Source: Indioceanicola sp046045995
Lineage (GTDB): Bacteria; Pseudomonadota; Alphaproteobacteria; Azospirillales; Azospirillaceae
Length of the DNA: 64,000 nt
Direction: 5' to 3'
NCBI GenBank assembly: GCA_046045995.1
Contig: JBJOKR010000002.1
Coordinates: forward strand, 1-64,000
Under the pieces are notes generated by a model. That model saw only the letters and a list, made by a program, of their open reading frames with translations. It did not search any database and was not told where the DNA came from. Of the stretch, positions 42,718 through 52,400 are shown piece by piece. The number at the start of each line of letters is the position of its first letter. Within the stretch, counting starts at the first letter, position 1. The position numbers and the translations under genes are program-made.

Positions 42718-45386
42718 TCTGCCTTCTGACGGAAGACGTAGCAGCTGATGTTGCGACCGGCGAACCCCGGGTGGATCGAGCGGACGGTCTTGTAGTCAAG
42801 GAACTGACGGGACCTGCTGGATTTAAGGGTGCGCTTCAGTTCGATCACCGGGGGCAGGGACTGCCCTGACTTGCTGGCCAGGTCGCACACGTGGTTCAGG
42901 TTGACCGCCACGTACCCTGGTTGAGAGATGTGGTTGCAGTTCTCGACGCCGAGGTACTCGACGATGTCCCAGAACCGGTCGACGGTCGGATCGTCTTCGG
43001 CGATGGCGCCTTGGCGCTTCAGGGCGCCGGCACGCAAAAGGTTCATCGCCTCAGCCAGCCAGGCAGCCGGCATGGCCGTCAACTGGGCCAGAGCTTCGAC
43101 CAAGGCCATCAGCTGTGCGTGATTCTTCCGGATACGGACGGTTTTCAGCATGGGATTCCCAGCAAGCTCACGTTCGTGCACCGGGATCCGGTCAGCCATC
43201 ATCTTCAAGACCATGGCCTCCTGCGTCGTCGCCATCAGCACGAACCAGCTCATGGTCTCCACCGGCATGGTAGCCAGGGCATCCGCCGCGACCCTGCCCT
43301 CCTCTGTGTGCTCTGAAGTGTCGAAGTGGAGGTGGACGATACGCGTCATGATTGCTTCAGACGCCTTCACCTCGCTGTTCTGGGAGATGATCACCGACCC
43401 GCGGAACGGCGGCTCCTTGGTGTCGTTGCCGCCATTGGCCACACCGGTAGCGCGGCTCGGACGACCGTTGTAGGCGGTCTTGATTTCGTCCCAGTCGAAC
43501 TGCCGCTGCTTGACACCATCGGACCCGTCACCACCGCGGTCGGACTCGATGAAGACCACAGGTAGATTCCCTACCTGTGACATTATGCGGCTTCGAGCGG
43601 CCGACGTGGATTTGTTCGGATCGAAACCTTCGTAGTTGGTTCGTCCGACCAACTTCCAGAGGGCTTCGATCAGGGTGGTCTTTCCAGATCCTGCCTGACC
43701 AGACAGTTCTAGGAACGGGAAGCTCTGCTGCTGTTGCCTAATCTGCTCGGCGAACAGGGTTCCCAAGTAGAATGCGGCGGTCACTATGCCCTTTGCCCCG
43801 AAGCTACGGTACACAAGCTCTAGCCATTTATCAGAATACTGAGTCCTATTGCCGATGCGCAGCTGCAAGCTCGACGTCATAGACAGTGACTTGATTGAAA
43901 GACCCTGAACCTCAAAGAAGTCTTCTGAATTTAGTTCGTAAACTCGCCCTGCCGATACTGCGTGGCTATTGAACACCCACGTCTTGTATTCCGACGCATA
44001 GCCGACAAAGTCGATAGTCTGCACCTGCCTGATGCCGTCAATATTGTTCTTAACAATCCAGTTCAGCTGGTGTGTTGAACCTGTGAACAGCGCGCCCGGA
44101 GCAATACTGAGGAGGCGCTTCTTGAACTCAGCTGCGGCGGCAATATGCGTTCCAGTAAATGTATCTTTTATCGGCTTGCGCTTATTGGGGAAGTCGATTT
44201 TGGAATAGTACCATGATTCTCCGACAAGTTCAGATTTTTGAAAGTAAAGGAAGCTTACCACAACATTGGCGATCTCCCGCACCTCGGCAGCGCGCTCCGC
44301 CGCTTCCGAGCTTATAGTCGCGTCGTCTTCGTTCGCAAAAGCAGGCTCTTCACGGACCGCCTTCTGAGCGAGCATGAAGCTCGCAGCCGGCAACTCAAAC
44401 CAAAAGGTGCGCGCACCGTACTCCAGGGCGAAGGACGGGTTCCTCTTACGCTCCCAAATCAGAAGCGCCTTGGCGCGCGCGGTCGGCGCCAGCAGCAGAG
44501 ATCCTTCGTGCCGGTACAGCTCCAAATCATCTTTGCTGAGCCCACCAGACGCGTGGGCATCGTTCCAATCGAGCTTCTTGGTTCCGACCTGGGGAATCAG
44601 CGCGGCACTGCAGGTATAGCCCGCCTCACGAGCCGTCGCCACATGCTGCAAGATGCGGGAGCATCCCGCCACATCATTATCGAGCGCCCATACCAGACGG
44701 GGCCGGATACCCTTCTGACGCAGCGCATCGAGAGACACATCCGGGTAGTTGTAGCAGGACAGCGTTGCTACGGCCGGAACACCGTGCTGGTGCAGGCTGA
44801 TTGCGTCGATGCAGCCTTCCACCAGCCAGATCTCCTGGCCGTCTGCCGGGGCGAAGCCAGGGGGGGCCCACCAGAGCCCCTTGTAGTCCCCGACGAAATT
44901 GGCCTTTCGGACTTCCGAATCGTCACCTGGCGGGGACACCGTCACAGGCTCAACCAGGCGCTCCATCCACAGGTTCTTGTCCGGGGCGCGCGGGTCCATG
45001 ATGTCGAAGACTACCGTCGCAGTGCGCCGGTTGCCGTAACGATGACTGAAGCTACCCTGGCGGTACCAACCCCGGCAGGCCCTGATATCCAAGTGACGGA
45101 CGAACAACAGATAGGCATCTGCTGTCGCGTTCGGATTATCTGTAGTAGCTGGGTACCGCTCATTCAGTTTTTCAAAGGCGTCTGGGTACAGTTCCTTTGT
45201 TGACGCCGACCAGCCGCACTTATTCTCGCGCCCACATTTCAGAACGTTAGGCTGGGAAGTAGCAATAAACAACTCCCGCTCGCCGCACGCCGGGCATTTT
45301 CCGCCGCGAAGGTGGGCACCGCGAGCCTTCAATCCGTAGTCGCGCTTTAGGCGGCCAATCAGGTCCAGTCGCAGATCCTCCCGCAT
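42714..45386 (-). CDS. Phage primase-helicase (zinc finger, Toprim, P-loop ATPase)
   Basis: An 890-residue replication protein. The zinc-binding N-terminus has Cys at 31, 34, 51 and 57. The Toprim core shows WLVEGCIDAI (E190) and WALDNDVAG (D236, D238). The C-terminal ATPase has LSGQAGSGKTTL (P-loop about 563-571). It would prime and unwind phage DNA, a different strategy from the rolling-circle GpA of P2. Base composition falls strongly between about 43560 and 44460, so the middle domain may have been exchanged. Start and stop overlap both neighbours. Confidence 0.88.
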   Translation of the reverse strand: MREDLRLDLIGRLKRDYGLKARGAHLRGGKCPACGERELFIATSQPNVLKCGRENKCGWSASTKELYPDAFEKLNERYPATTDNPNATADAYLLFVRHLDIRACRGWYRQGSFSHRYGNRRTATVVFDIMDPRAPDKNLWMERLVEPVTVSPPGDDSEVRKANFVGDYKGLWWAPPGFAPADGQEIWLVEGCIDAISLHQHGVPAVATLSCYNYPDVSLDALRQKGIRPRLVWALDNDVAGCSRILQHVATAREAGYTCSAALIPQVGTKKLDWNDAHASGGLSKDDLELYRHEGSLLLAPTARAKALLIWERKRNPSFALEYGARTFWFELPAASFMLAQKAVREEPAFANEDDATISSEAAERAAEVREIANVVVSFLYFQKSELVGESWYYSKIDFPNKRKPIKDTFTGTHIAAAAEFKKRLLSIAPGALFTGSTHQLNWIVKNNIDGIRQVQTIDFVGYASEYKTWVFNSHAVSAGRVYELNSEDFFEVQGLSIKSLSMTSSLQLRIGNRTQYSDKWLELVYRSFGAKGIVTAAFYLGTLFAEQIRQQQQSFPFLELSGQAGSGKTTLIEALWKLVGRTNYEGFDPNKSTSAARSRIMSQVGNLPVVFIESDRGGDGSDGVKQRQFDWDEIKTAYNGRPSRATGVANGGNDTKEPPFRGSVIISQNSEVKASEAIMTRIVHLHFDTSEHTEEGRVAADALATMPVETMSWFVLMATTQEAMVLKMMADRIPVHERELAGNPMLKTVRIRKNHAQLMALVEALAQLTAMPAAWLAEAMNLLRAGALKRQGAIAEDDPTVDRFWDIVEYLGVENCNHISQPGYVAVNLNHVCDLASKSGQSLPPVIELKRTLKSSRSRQFLDYKTVRSIHPGFAGRNISCYVFRQKAE

Positions 45387-45886
45387 CAGACCTGACCTCC
45401 AGCAGAGTGGAAGGCCTGCCGCGAAACGCGGAGCACAGGTGCCCTCGGCGATCTAACCCGCAGCATCGGCGCGTCCTGATCGACAGCGGCGCCAAGAAGC
45501 ACCGGCAGGATCAGTAGGACCCGGGTCACGCCGACACGAGCCCGATGGATGGACCGGCGCAGCGCCACCAGGTCTTGTTCGATCCGATCAAGCCGCTGTT
45601 CGGGTGTCGGATCATCATGAAGCAGGTGACCATAGACGTGGTCCAGGAACTGGCGGCCCCAATGCGCGACCATCCGCGAGAAATGCGGGGAGCGGGGAAA
45701 CTGCCCGTTGCGCCATCCCTTGGCGGTGCGCTGTTCCGCGCCCGCGATTTGAGCCAGCACCTTCACGGGGTACCGCTGGGCCCAGTCGCCGAAGCGCTCC
45801 TGGACCTGCCGATCAACGTCCTGCATGGACATGGACTTGCCCTTCAGCCCGTTCCAGTGTGCGTGACAAGGAGCTCGGTCCATCAT
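45386..45886 (-). CDS. Hypothetical phage protein with HTH-like start and one membrane segment
   Basis: A 166-residue protein. The first half (VKVLAQIAGAEQRTAKGWRN) looks like a helix-turn-helix of the kind that recognises phage regulatory sites. LILPVLLGAAV near residue 125 is a possible transmembrane helix. The start shares one base with the stop of the Cro-like gene (TGATG), and the stop shares one with the primase start. An internal ATG at 45832 with GAAGGG upstream is an alternative start. Function unknown; it is in the early operon. Confidence 0.6.
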   Translation of the reverse strand: MMDRAPCHAHWNGLKGKSMSMQDVDRQVQERFGDWAQRYPVKVLAQIAGAEQRTAKGWRNGQFPRSPHFSRMVAHWGRQFLDHVYGHLLHDDPTPEQRLDRIEQDLVALRRSIHRARVGVTRVLLILPVLLGAAVDQDAPMLRVRSPRAPVLRVSRQAFHSAGGQV

Positions 45887-46101
45887 CAGTTCGCCTCGGC
45901 TGAAAGGGCAGGCGGCATGAAGTCACCGGGTACAATGCCTTCAAGCTTGCGGAGATTGGCCAGAGTGCAAGACCACTCCGGAAGGTCGATGCGGCGGACC
46001 ACCGATTCCGAGACCTGGGCTTCCTTGGCCAGTCGGTTGTTCGACCACCCCTGGGATTCGCGGTAAGCCCGCACACGGGTCACCGATAACGTCACGAACA
46101 T
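45886..46101 (-). CDS. Cro-like HTH regulator (XRE family)
   Basis: A 71-residue protein. RVRAYRESQGWSNNRLAKEA and SESVVRRIDLPEW form an XRE helix-turn-helix. It is the first gene of the leftward early operon (Cro-like, hypothetical, primase, DUF5131, AlpA-like) and is divergent from the CI-like gene, with a 16-base palindromic operator between them. The ATG at 46101 (MFVTLSV) has GGGGGAAGG upstream. Confidence 0.75.
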   Translation of the reverse strand: MFVTLSVTRVRAYRESQGWSNNRLAKEAQVSESVVRRIDLPEWSCTLANLRKLEGIVPGDFMPPALSAEAN

Positions 46102-46136
46102 GCCTTCCCCCACGATCGGACAACCGTCATGGAAGA

Positions 46137-46152
46137 TCGTGATTTATCACGA
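46137..46152. promoter_or_regulatory. Palindromic operator between Cro-like and CI-like genes
   Basis: TCGTGAT-TT-ATCACGA has perfect 7-base arms. A half-site ATCACGA follows at 46182-46188, and a related full site lies at 47320-47335. The location in the divergent promoter region of two HTH regulators marks it as their likely operator. Confidence 0.75.
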
Positions 46153-46221
46153 GCCGAGCAAGAGATTTTTTCGGCGAAAATCACGAATGCGCCACCGGCA
46201 TATTGCGCTGATTGTGTGCCG

Positions 46222-46653
46222 ATGACAGACCAAGCAGTCGAAGCGCGCCGGGAGCGGCTGAGGCAAGCGGTAGCCAAGGCGCGCTCCGTCAACGCGGTGG
46301 CGCGCCAAGCTCGCATCCAGGAATCGACCCTCCGCGCTGTGCTGGAGGGGCGAACGCGGGAGCTGCGCATCGAGAGCTATGAGAGGCTGGCCCCCGTCCT
46401 GGGCGTATCGGTTGAAAGCCTAGTGTTCGGCTTCGAGCAGGCCCCGGGTGCGGCCCCTACGATCGACCCCGACCTGCTCACTGATTGCATCGTCGCCGTC
46501 ATGGAGCTGATGTTGATTCAGTTGCCGATGCCGGCGGCTGAGTTGGCAAGGCTTGCTGCGACGGCGTACCAGCTCAGCGTTGATGAGGAGGGTGCTGGAG
46601 CGGCCGGCGTAAGGCTTGCGGTGAAAGGCATGCTGGCAGAACGCCGGCGCTGA
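46222..46653 (+). CDS. CI-like phage repressor (XRE family)
   Basis: A 143-residue protein starting MTDQAVEARRERLRQAVAKA. ARSVNAVARQARIQESTLRA is the helix-turn-helix. The C-terminal part (DCIVAVMELMLIQLPMPAAE) is helical, without the LexA-like protease residues, so SOS cleavage is not expected. The start at 46222 leaves the operator free; an in-frame ATG at 46129 would place the operator inside the gene. No strong ribosome site is visible, so a leaderless or weakly translated message is possible. Confidence 0.72.
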   Translation: MTDQAVEARRERLRQAVAKARSVNAVARQARIQESTLRAVLEGRTRELRIESYERLAPVLGVSVESLVFGFEQAPGAAPTIDPDLLTDCIVAVMELMLIQLPMPAAELARLAATAYQLSVDEEGAGAAGVRLAVKGMLAERRR

Positions 46654-47016
46654 GCAGGCGGGCGGAAATCCGCTGGACGCGCTCTCGCCGCGTGGCGGGC
46701 AGGTTATCGTTCGCATGCGCCAACCCGGAACGAAACATCCGCGAATACGAAATATGATTGTTTTCAACACCCTGCACCAGAGACCCCCTTGCGGCACGGA
46801 GCCATTTGCATATGCTTATGTGCACCGGCCAGCCGAGATGCATAGGCTGGCCGGGGCGTGCAAAGGGTCCGTGCCCTGGGTGGTGGGGTAGCTTGGCGGC
46901 ACCCACCGCCCCCGCGGGGGCTCAACCAAAAAAGCACAGTCCGATGATCGACGCACCTGGTTTCGCGTCAACGGGGAGTTAACGCAGCCGCAATCGCCCA
47001 TCAGTCGCACACGGGT
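46654..47016. other. 363-base gap after the CI-like gene
   Basis: It lies between the CI-like gene (rightward) and ogr (leftward, ending at 47017). GCCCCCGCGGGGGC near 46910 is a short perfect palindrome, but no T-run follows on either strand. Small open frames have no ribosome site and no recognisable product. I see no RNA gene. Confidence 0.35.
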
Positions 47017-47280
47017 TTATGCAGTTGCGGACCCCGTAGACTGGCGACGATCATGCCGTGGCACGACGACCCCGGGCCGAGGGATGCGGCTGGGCTGCAA
47101 CTCCCGCACAGGCGTCACTTCCGAGACGAAACTGAAGCCGCACAGTTGGTTGGTGCACAGGTAGGTGACCTCGCGCACCATCGGCGTCACCTGGTCAGTA
47201 CGAATCGACCGACACTTGGATCCGCAGTGAGGGCAGTCAGTCGCATTGGCATGCGTCTGTTTTTCGTACCGTCGTACCAC
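47017..47280 (-). CDS. ogr: Ogr/Delta-like zinc-finger late-gene activator
   Basis: An 87-residue protein read from a GTG at 47280 behind GGGGAGGGGAA; an ATG at 47298 is an alternative. ATDCPHCGSKCRSIRTDQVT and YLCTNQLCGFSFVSE give the C-x2-C ... C-x4-C zinc finger of P2 Ogr and P4 Delta. Ogr activates the four P2 late promoters with host RNA polymerase alpha. Its place directly downstream of gene D is the same as in P2. The Arg/Pro C-terminus is not conserved. Confidence 0.85.
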   Translation of the reverse strand: MVRRYEKQTHANATDCPHCGSKCRSIRTDQVTPMVREVTYLCTNQLCGFSFVSEVTPVRELQPSRIPRPGVVVPRHDRRQSTGSATA

Positions 47281-47319
47281 TTCCCCTCCCCTGCGCATGT
47301 GTTTGTCCAATCTCGCGTA

Positions 47320-47335
47320 TCGTGATCGATCACCT
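47320..47335. promoter_or_regulatory. Second operator-like palindrome, upstream of ogr
   Basis: TCGTGAT-CG-ATCACCT repeats the left arm of the 46137 operator exactly and five of seven bases of the right arm. It lies 40 bases upstream of the ogr GTG, so the CI- or Cro-like protein may also control ogr. Confidence 0.5.
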
Positions 47336-47361
47336 GAGGTCGGCCCCCGTGGACGGGGCAC

Positions 47362-48073
47362 ACGTCACGGCCCCCATGGGCCGTGGCTATTCGCATTTAT
47401 TGCCGAATACAGGTCGCACCAAAGCGCGAATCACACAACACCAATCCTCCGAAACGCGGTGACGCCCTGGCAGAACGTCCAGCGAATGGGGCCTTTGCTT
47501 GACGCCCATGAGCGACCGCGCCGCATCGAATGGACCCTCTATTTTCGTCGCGGGACGATAATGATTGTCCTGTATCCGGGGAACCCGTCACCGCACACGC
47601 CGTTGTCATCCGGCTCCCTGACGGCTGTCCTATCCCTGTGATCATGCAGGCCCTGCCCCAGGCTGCCCCTCCCCCCCCTCTCGGGGAAAGCATTACAGGA
47701 TGGGATACGGAGGCGACCACCGACCTAGATCGCTGATCCAGCTGCCAAATTCCTGTAACTCTTTCTTCCGTTGCAAAGAATGGCAGACCCGGCATGTTTC
47801 GTTAAGTCACTGATAGAACTGACATTTTGCTGGCGGGATTGTAATGGAATTTTCCATTACGATCTAAGGCTTTTGTAATGCATTCTGATGGACCACTGAG
47901 CGGCGAAAAGCCCCTTAAAATCAGTACCATGGTAATGCTTAGAATTCTTTGTAATGGAATAATTCTTTTCCGATGGCTGCGCTTTTTAGGGCCTATAGGG
48001 TCGCTGATGGTCATTGCCTAGGGATTAGGACCGCAATGCCGGGACTTCGGTCCTTTCTCATCGTGATGAGGCT
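47362..48073. promoter_or_regulatory. Non-coding 712 bases between gene D and ogr, AT-rich in part
   Basis: From about 47740 to 48060 the sequence is much richer in A/T than the rest of the window. It holds the 20-base palindrome GTAATGGAATTTTCCATTAC (47841-47860). GTAATG is repeated at 47875, 47932 and 47951, the last continuing GGAAT as in the palindrome, 110 bases from it. GGACCG and CGGTCC (48028-48052) can form a hairpin after the gene D stop. Open frames at 47397-47795 and 47530-47736 are not convincing. Confidence 0.5.
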
Positions 48074-49063
48074 CTACTCGCTTGCCTCGGCCCCGGTAGC
48101 CTTCAGGGACGTGGTCAGGGCCTGGTCGGTCAGAGTGTGGGTCACCTCCTCGATCGTCCAGGCGACCTGGTCGATTTCCGACCGGAACCCCGTCAGGGTG
48201 AGGGGCTGGCCGGCGGCCAGTTCCGGCCGGCCCGTGGCCAAGCTGACGGTCACCTCACACTGCTGCCGCCGGGCTTGCTTCAGGGCTCCCTGGGCCGCGG
48301 CGGCGGCTTCGGCCTGCGAGGGGTACAGCCGGCGCAGCCGAATGACCGTCCCCTCTGATTTGCCCGCGGCGACCTCCTGCGTCTGGGCGCTGGCGAGGTC
48401 ATGCCATTGGGCGACGGCCCCAGTGGCGCTGACCGTCCGGTCCGTGACCGTGAAGCTGTGGCTGACGCCCGACTGACGGGCCAGCCTGGCGGCAGGCAGC
48501 GGGCGACCGCGGGCGGAGCGACCCGTGCCCGCCGGCACGAAGACCAGCCGGCCTTCCTTCACCGTGCCGGATGCATCCAGGTCCTTGGCCAGCCTGGTGA
48601 TGAAGTTAAGGTCGGACTCACGAATCTGGTCGATATGCGGGATCGCGATCGCCCCGAGGCGTTCGTCCACCGCCGGCTCCAGCCCGTGACGGGACGCGAT
48701 TGATGACAGGATCTGGCCCAGAGTCTGGCTATGCCAGCTATGGTCCCGCGGCTCCGCGATCTTGCCCTTGAGGCCGGCGGGGCGCCCCTTCACCCTGACC
48801 TGGTCGGGCGGGCCCGAGTGCTCCACCTCATCGACTTCGTATCGCCCGAGCTGCACCAGGGCCTGGCCCAACCAGCCGATCGCAGGCCGCATGACCACGC
48901 CCCGCCGCGGCAAGACGATCGCGCCTGCCGGATCGGTCACTGTGAGCTCACATTCGTCGCTATCGGTTCCGAGCCGGTCGGTCACCTTGAGCGACTGCAG
49001 CTGGCCCGCAAGGGAGGCCGTGACGTCCTGGTCTTCCACCAGGATGCGGTATGACGGGATCAT
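48074..49063 (-). CDS. P2 gpD-like late control/tail hub protein
   Basis: A 329-residue protein starting MIPSYRILVEDQDVTASL. It has the GpD/VgrG-type beta domains: LQSLKVTDRLGTDSDECELT, then GRPAGLKGKIAEPRDHSWH and LGQILSSIASRHGLEP, which is the family signature region, and IRESDLNFITRLAKDLD. It forms the central hub beneath the tail tube near the baseplate spike. The start overlaps the gpU stop (ATGA). It is the last gene of the tail operon. Confidence 0.88.
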   Translation of the reverse strand: MIPSYRILVEDQDVTASLAGQLQSLKVTDRLGTDSDECELTVTDPAGAIVLPRRGVVMRPAIGWLGQALVQLGRYEVDEVEHSGPPDQVRVKGRPAGLKGKIAEPRDHSWHSQTLGQILSSIASRHGLEPAVDERLGAIAIPHIDQIRESDLNFITRLAKDLDASGTVKEGRLVFVPAGTGRSARGRPLPAARLARQSGVSHSFTVTDRTVSATGAVAQWHDLASAQTQEVAAGKSEGTVIRLRRLYPSQAEAAAAAQGALKQARRQQCEVTVSLATGRPELAAGQPLTLTGFRSEIDQVAWTIEEVTHTLTDQALTTSLKATGAEASE

Positions 49064-49485
49064 CTGCTGTCTGCCAAGTCGCCAAGAGCACCCGGGTCGC
49101 TGTCCCAGTAGCGCTGGAGCGTCACGCTGAAATCGACCCGCCGCGGCTCCCCGTTGGCGAGCAGGTGCGACCCGCGTTCCGTCAGGGAGGTTATCACCCA
49201 CCGTCCCTGGTTGCGGCCTTGCCCATCGATCAGGATCCACGCCTTGCCCTGAGCCTGCATTCGACGCAAGGTCTCCAGGTGCTGGCGGCCACCGGTCAAC
49301 TCTGGCATCAGCGCGCCGTCGAGGGTCAGCGTGTCCTCCCCCGGGCCGAGCCATTGGGTCGCCGGGGCGGCACCGGCACGGTCCTGCGTCTCCCACCGGT
49401 GGGAGGTCTGGCGGTCATATCCCGACAGTGGCGCTGTCGTAAGGCTGAACACGAACTGACCCAGGGCCATTAGCTGCATCATCAT
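49060..49485 (-). CDS. P2 gpU-like tail protein
   Basis: A 141-residue protein, MMMQLMALGQFVFSLTTAPL, matching the gpU opening, with WLGPGEDTLTLDGALMPELTGG and LIDGQGRNQGRWVITSL segments. gpU acts in tail tube completion. It overlaps gpT at its start and gpD at its stop, both by four bases, keeping the P2 order T-U-D. Confidence 0.88.
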   Translation of the reverse strand: MMMQLMALGQFVFSLTTAPLSGYDRQTSHRWETQDRAGAAPATQWLGPGEDTLTLDGALMPELTGGRQHLETLRRMQAQGKAWILIDGQGRNQGRWVITSLTERGSHLLANGEPRRVDFSVTLQRYWDSDPGALGDLADSR

Positions 49486-52400
49486 CCTCTGTCATAATGG
49501 GCCGACCGGCCCGCGGAAGCGGCCCGACGCTCCCGCTCATCCAGCTGCCGCGTGACTTCGCGGGCGATCTCCTGAGCCGTCATGCCCGGGGCAGCGTGAA
49601 TTGTGATCTGGTAGGTGCTGTGGTGTTCGACAGGGTCTGCGGCCTGTGCCGCTGCTGCCGCAGCCGGGCTGTTTGCGGGATCCGGCACCTGCACCACCAC
49701 CAGCGGCGGGGCAGATACCGCGTTGGTGTTCGACGGCGTTTCGATCCCGATCGGCGGAAGGAGTTTGTCACGGGTGAGGACTGTTTGCGTCGGCAGGGGC
49801 CGTGCCTCCCCCGTCTGCGTCCCCGTCTTCGGGTCCGGCAGCGGATTATCGTTGGTGACCACGGGCGGCGGCGCCAGGGGACCAGCTTCCGCCTTCTGCG
49901 CCCCTGTCTTCGGGTCCGGCAGCGGGTTATCGCTGGTGCCCACGGGCGGCGGCGCCAGGGGACCAGCTTCCGCCTTCTGCGTCCCCGTCTTCGGGTCCGG
50001 CAGCGGATCATCGTTGGTGACCACGGGCGGCGGCGCCAGGGGACCAGCTTCCGCCTTCTGCGCCCCCGTCTTCGGGTCCGGCAGCGGATTATCGTTGGTG
50101 ACCACGGGCGGGGGAGGCATCGGCGGTCCTTCCTCCCCCCCGAACACACCGTTCCAGGATTCCCGGACCCACCCGATGACGCGGCCGATCTGGCCCATCA
50201 TGCCATCGAAGGCGGACCACACGACGCCCACCAGGTCGAGCAGCAGCCTTAGCGGCGTAAGTGCCAGGTTGACGGCCCAGGCGATCCCCTGCCCCACGGC
50301 CATGCCGGCGGCGGCCACGCCCGACAGCTCCTCCCCCGTCATCGACACAGGTGTCAGGAGGTCGCTGAAGACGCTGCCCACCCACCGGAACGCGCCGGCG
50401 ATCGCGGCTCCGATCGGAGCGAGAGGGGCCAGTGACGTCTTGAGCGGAGCGAGCCCGGCCGTCAGCCCGTCCCAGAGCCCGCCGAAGAAGGCCTTCAGGG
50501 GCTGCCAATACCGGAAGATCAAGATGGCCGCCGTCGCGATGCCCGCGACGATCAGGCCTACCGGATTGGTCAACAGCGCGAGGGACATCGCCCGCGCTGC
50601 GGCCCCGACCAGCAGGAACAGACGGGGAAGCACCATCAGCCCGCTGCCCAACAGACGCAACCCGCCGATGGCGCCGGCTTTCCAGGCCGCGCCGCTGAAC
50701 AGGGCGGCCCGGGCATTCACCAGCATGGCCATCGTATTGGCCCGCGCCGACGCTGTCGACGCCCATAGGGCGGCGGTTGCGGCCGCTATCCGACCGGGCA
50801 GGGCCAGCAGTCCACCGCCGGCGGCCGTCACCCATGCCCTGGCAGCGACCAGCGTGGCCTTGACCGATGCCCAGGTGGCCGTCGTCCAGGCGGCGATCGA
50901 TGCGGTACTGGTGGACTGCCATAGCGCCTGGCCACGCAGTGCAGCGGTCTTCGCCACGGTGGCAACGGTGCCGGCATGTGTCGCCGCCGTGCCGGCGACG
51001 GTAGCCACACGCGCCTTAATGGCGGCACCTGTCAGCAGCTGCTGGGCGTGGCGGAGTAGCAGGGCGCCGCCGACCGCGAACGTCCAGCCGTAGCCGAGGG
51101 CGACCGCCGCGACCTTGAGAGCGATCAGCCCCGCGGCGGCGGTGACGGCGAAGGTGGTCAAGCCCGGGAAGGTCTGGCTCAGCCACATGGCGCGGTCGGC
51201 AACAGCGGCCAGGCCCGACACCAGGATGTTGAGCGGCGGCAACAGAATCGTCCCCAGGGCAGCACCGACGTTGACCACCCTGTTGCGCAGGATCTGCATC
51301 TGCCCGGCGGATGAGGCGACAAAGCTCTCATACGAGTTGTCGACAACGCCGCGGCTGCTGTTTGCAAGGTCCCGCTGAGCGGTGGCCAAGCCGCCGATGT
51401 TCTGACCCAGCAGCATCACCGCCTTGATGCCCTCATCCCCGAAGACCTCCCGCAGCTTGTCGCGGAGATCCTGTTCCATGGTACCGCTGAAGCCGCCGAT
51501 GGCGTCGGACATCGCCTGCATCGTGGCCGTGACGTCGAGCTGACCGTCTGCGGTCCGCACCAAATCGAAGCCGAATTCCTTCGAAGCCTTCGACAGTTGG
51601 GCCAGGGTGGCAGACAAGGCTGTACCAGCCTCAGACCCCTGGATGCCCGCTGTGTTCAGCGCACCCAGCAGGGCCAGCCCCTGTTCCAGCGCGATGTTGT
51701 TCCCGATCAGCGCGGGCGTGGCGGTCTTCATGCTTTCGCCGAGCTGCCCGAAATCGCGGATCTGGTACTGGAACTGGGTTTTGGTCAGGAGGTCAGCAAT
51801 ACGCTGCATCCGCTCTTCGCTTGTGCCGGCGAACTGCTTGCCCATGTTGTTGAAAACGGTGGCCATGACCTCGCCGACCGCTTCGGGCGCGCCGGCGGTG
51901 ACGGTCGCCACCTTTGCGACCATGCCGGCGGCGGCGGCGGAAACCGATGCCTCAATCCCGGCCGAGTTGAGGGCGTACTGGATGTCCAGAACCTGGTTGG
52001 TGCTGGCGAGACCGGACCGGCTGAACTGGATTGCCGCCTCTCGCGCCTCCACCATCGCCCGGGCGTGGGCCTGGGCCGCGGTCTCCCCCTGTTTGGCGGT
52101 GGCCATAATGACGGTACCCAGGCGCACTTGGGCAGATTCGAGCTGCACCGCGGCGGCGATCGGTGCGGCCAAGCTGAGCGCCAAAGCGGCGGCTTCGGTG
52201 ACCTGTCCGCCCAGTTCCTCCCGTCGGGCGACGTTTGCTTGCCCAGCTGCACGCATATCGGCGGCGCGCTTCATTGCGGCGGCCTGCCGCTCGGCCGCTG
52301 CTGTCGCCGCGGCGATCTCCTGCTTAAGTCGCCGCTGCTCGCCGGCGAGGTCGCCCGTCTTGACACCGGCGGCGGTAAGCTGGCCGCGCATCTTCCGCAG

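Noticed and set aside
47530..47736. Small rightward open frame in the prophage
   Set aside because: No ribosome site and no recognisable domain; on the opposite strand to the surrounding late genes. It could still be a moron, but I cannot support it.
47397..47795. Leftward open frame after gene D
   Set aside because: Arg/Ser-rich translation with no ribosome site; crosses the AT-rich patch border with no codon signal.
49615..51093. Long plus-strand frame opposite the tape measure gene
   Set aside because: Reflects the 81-base repeats and GC bias; the minus-strand tape measure protein is certain.
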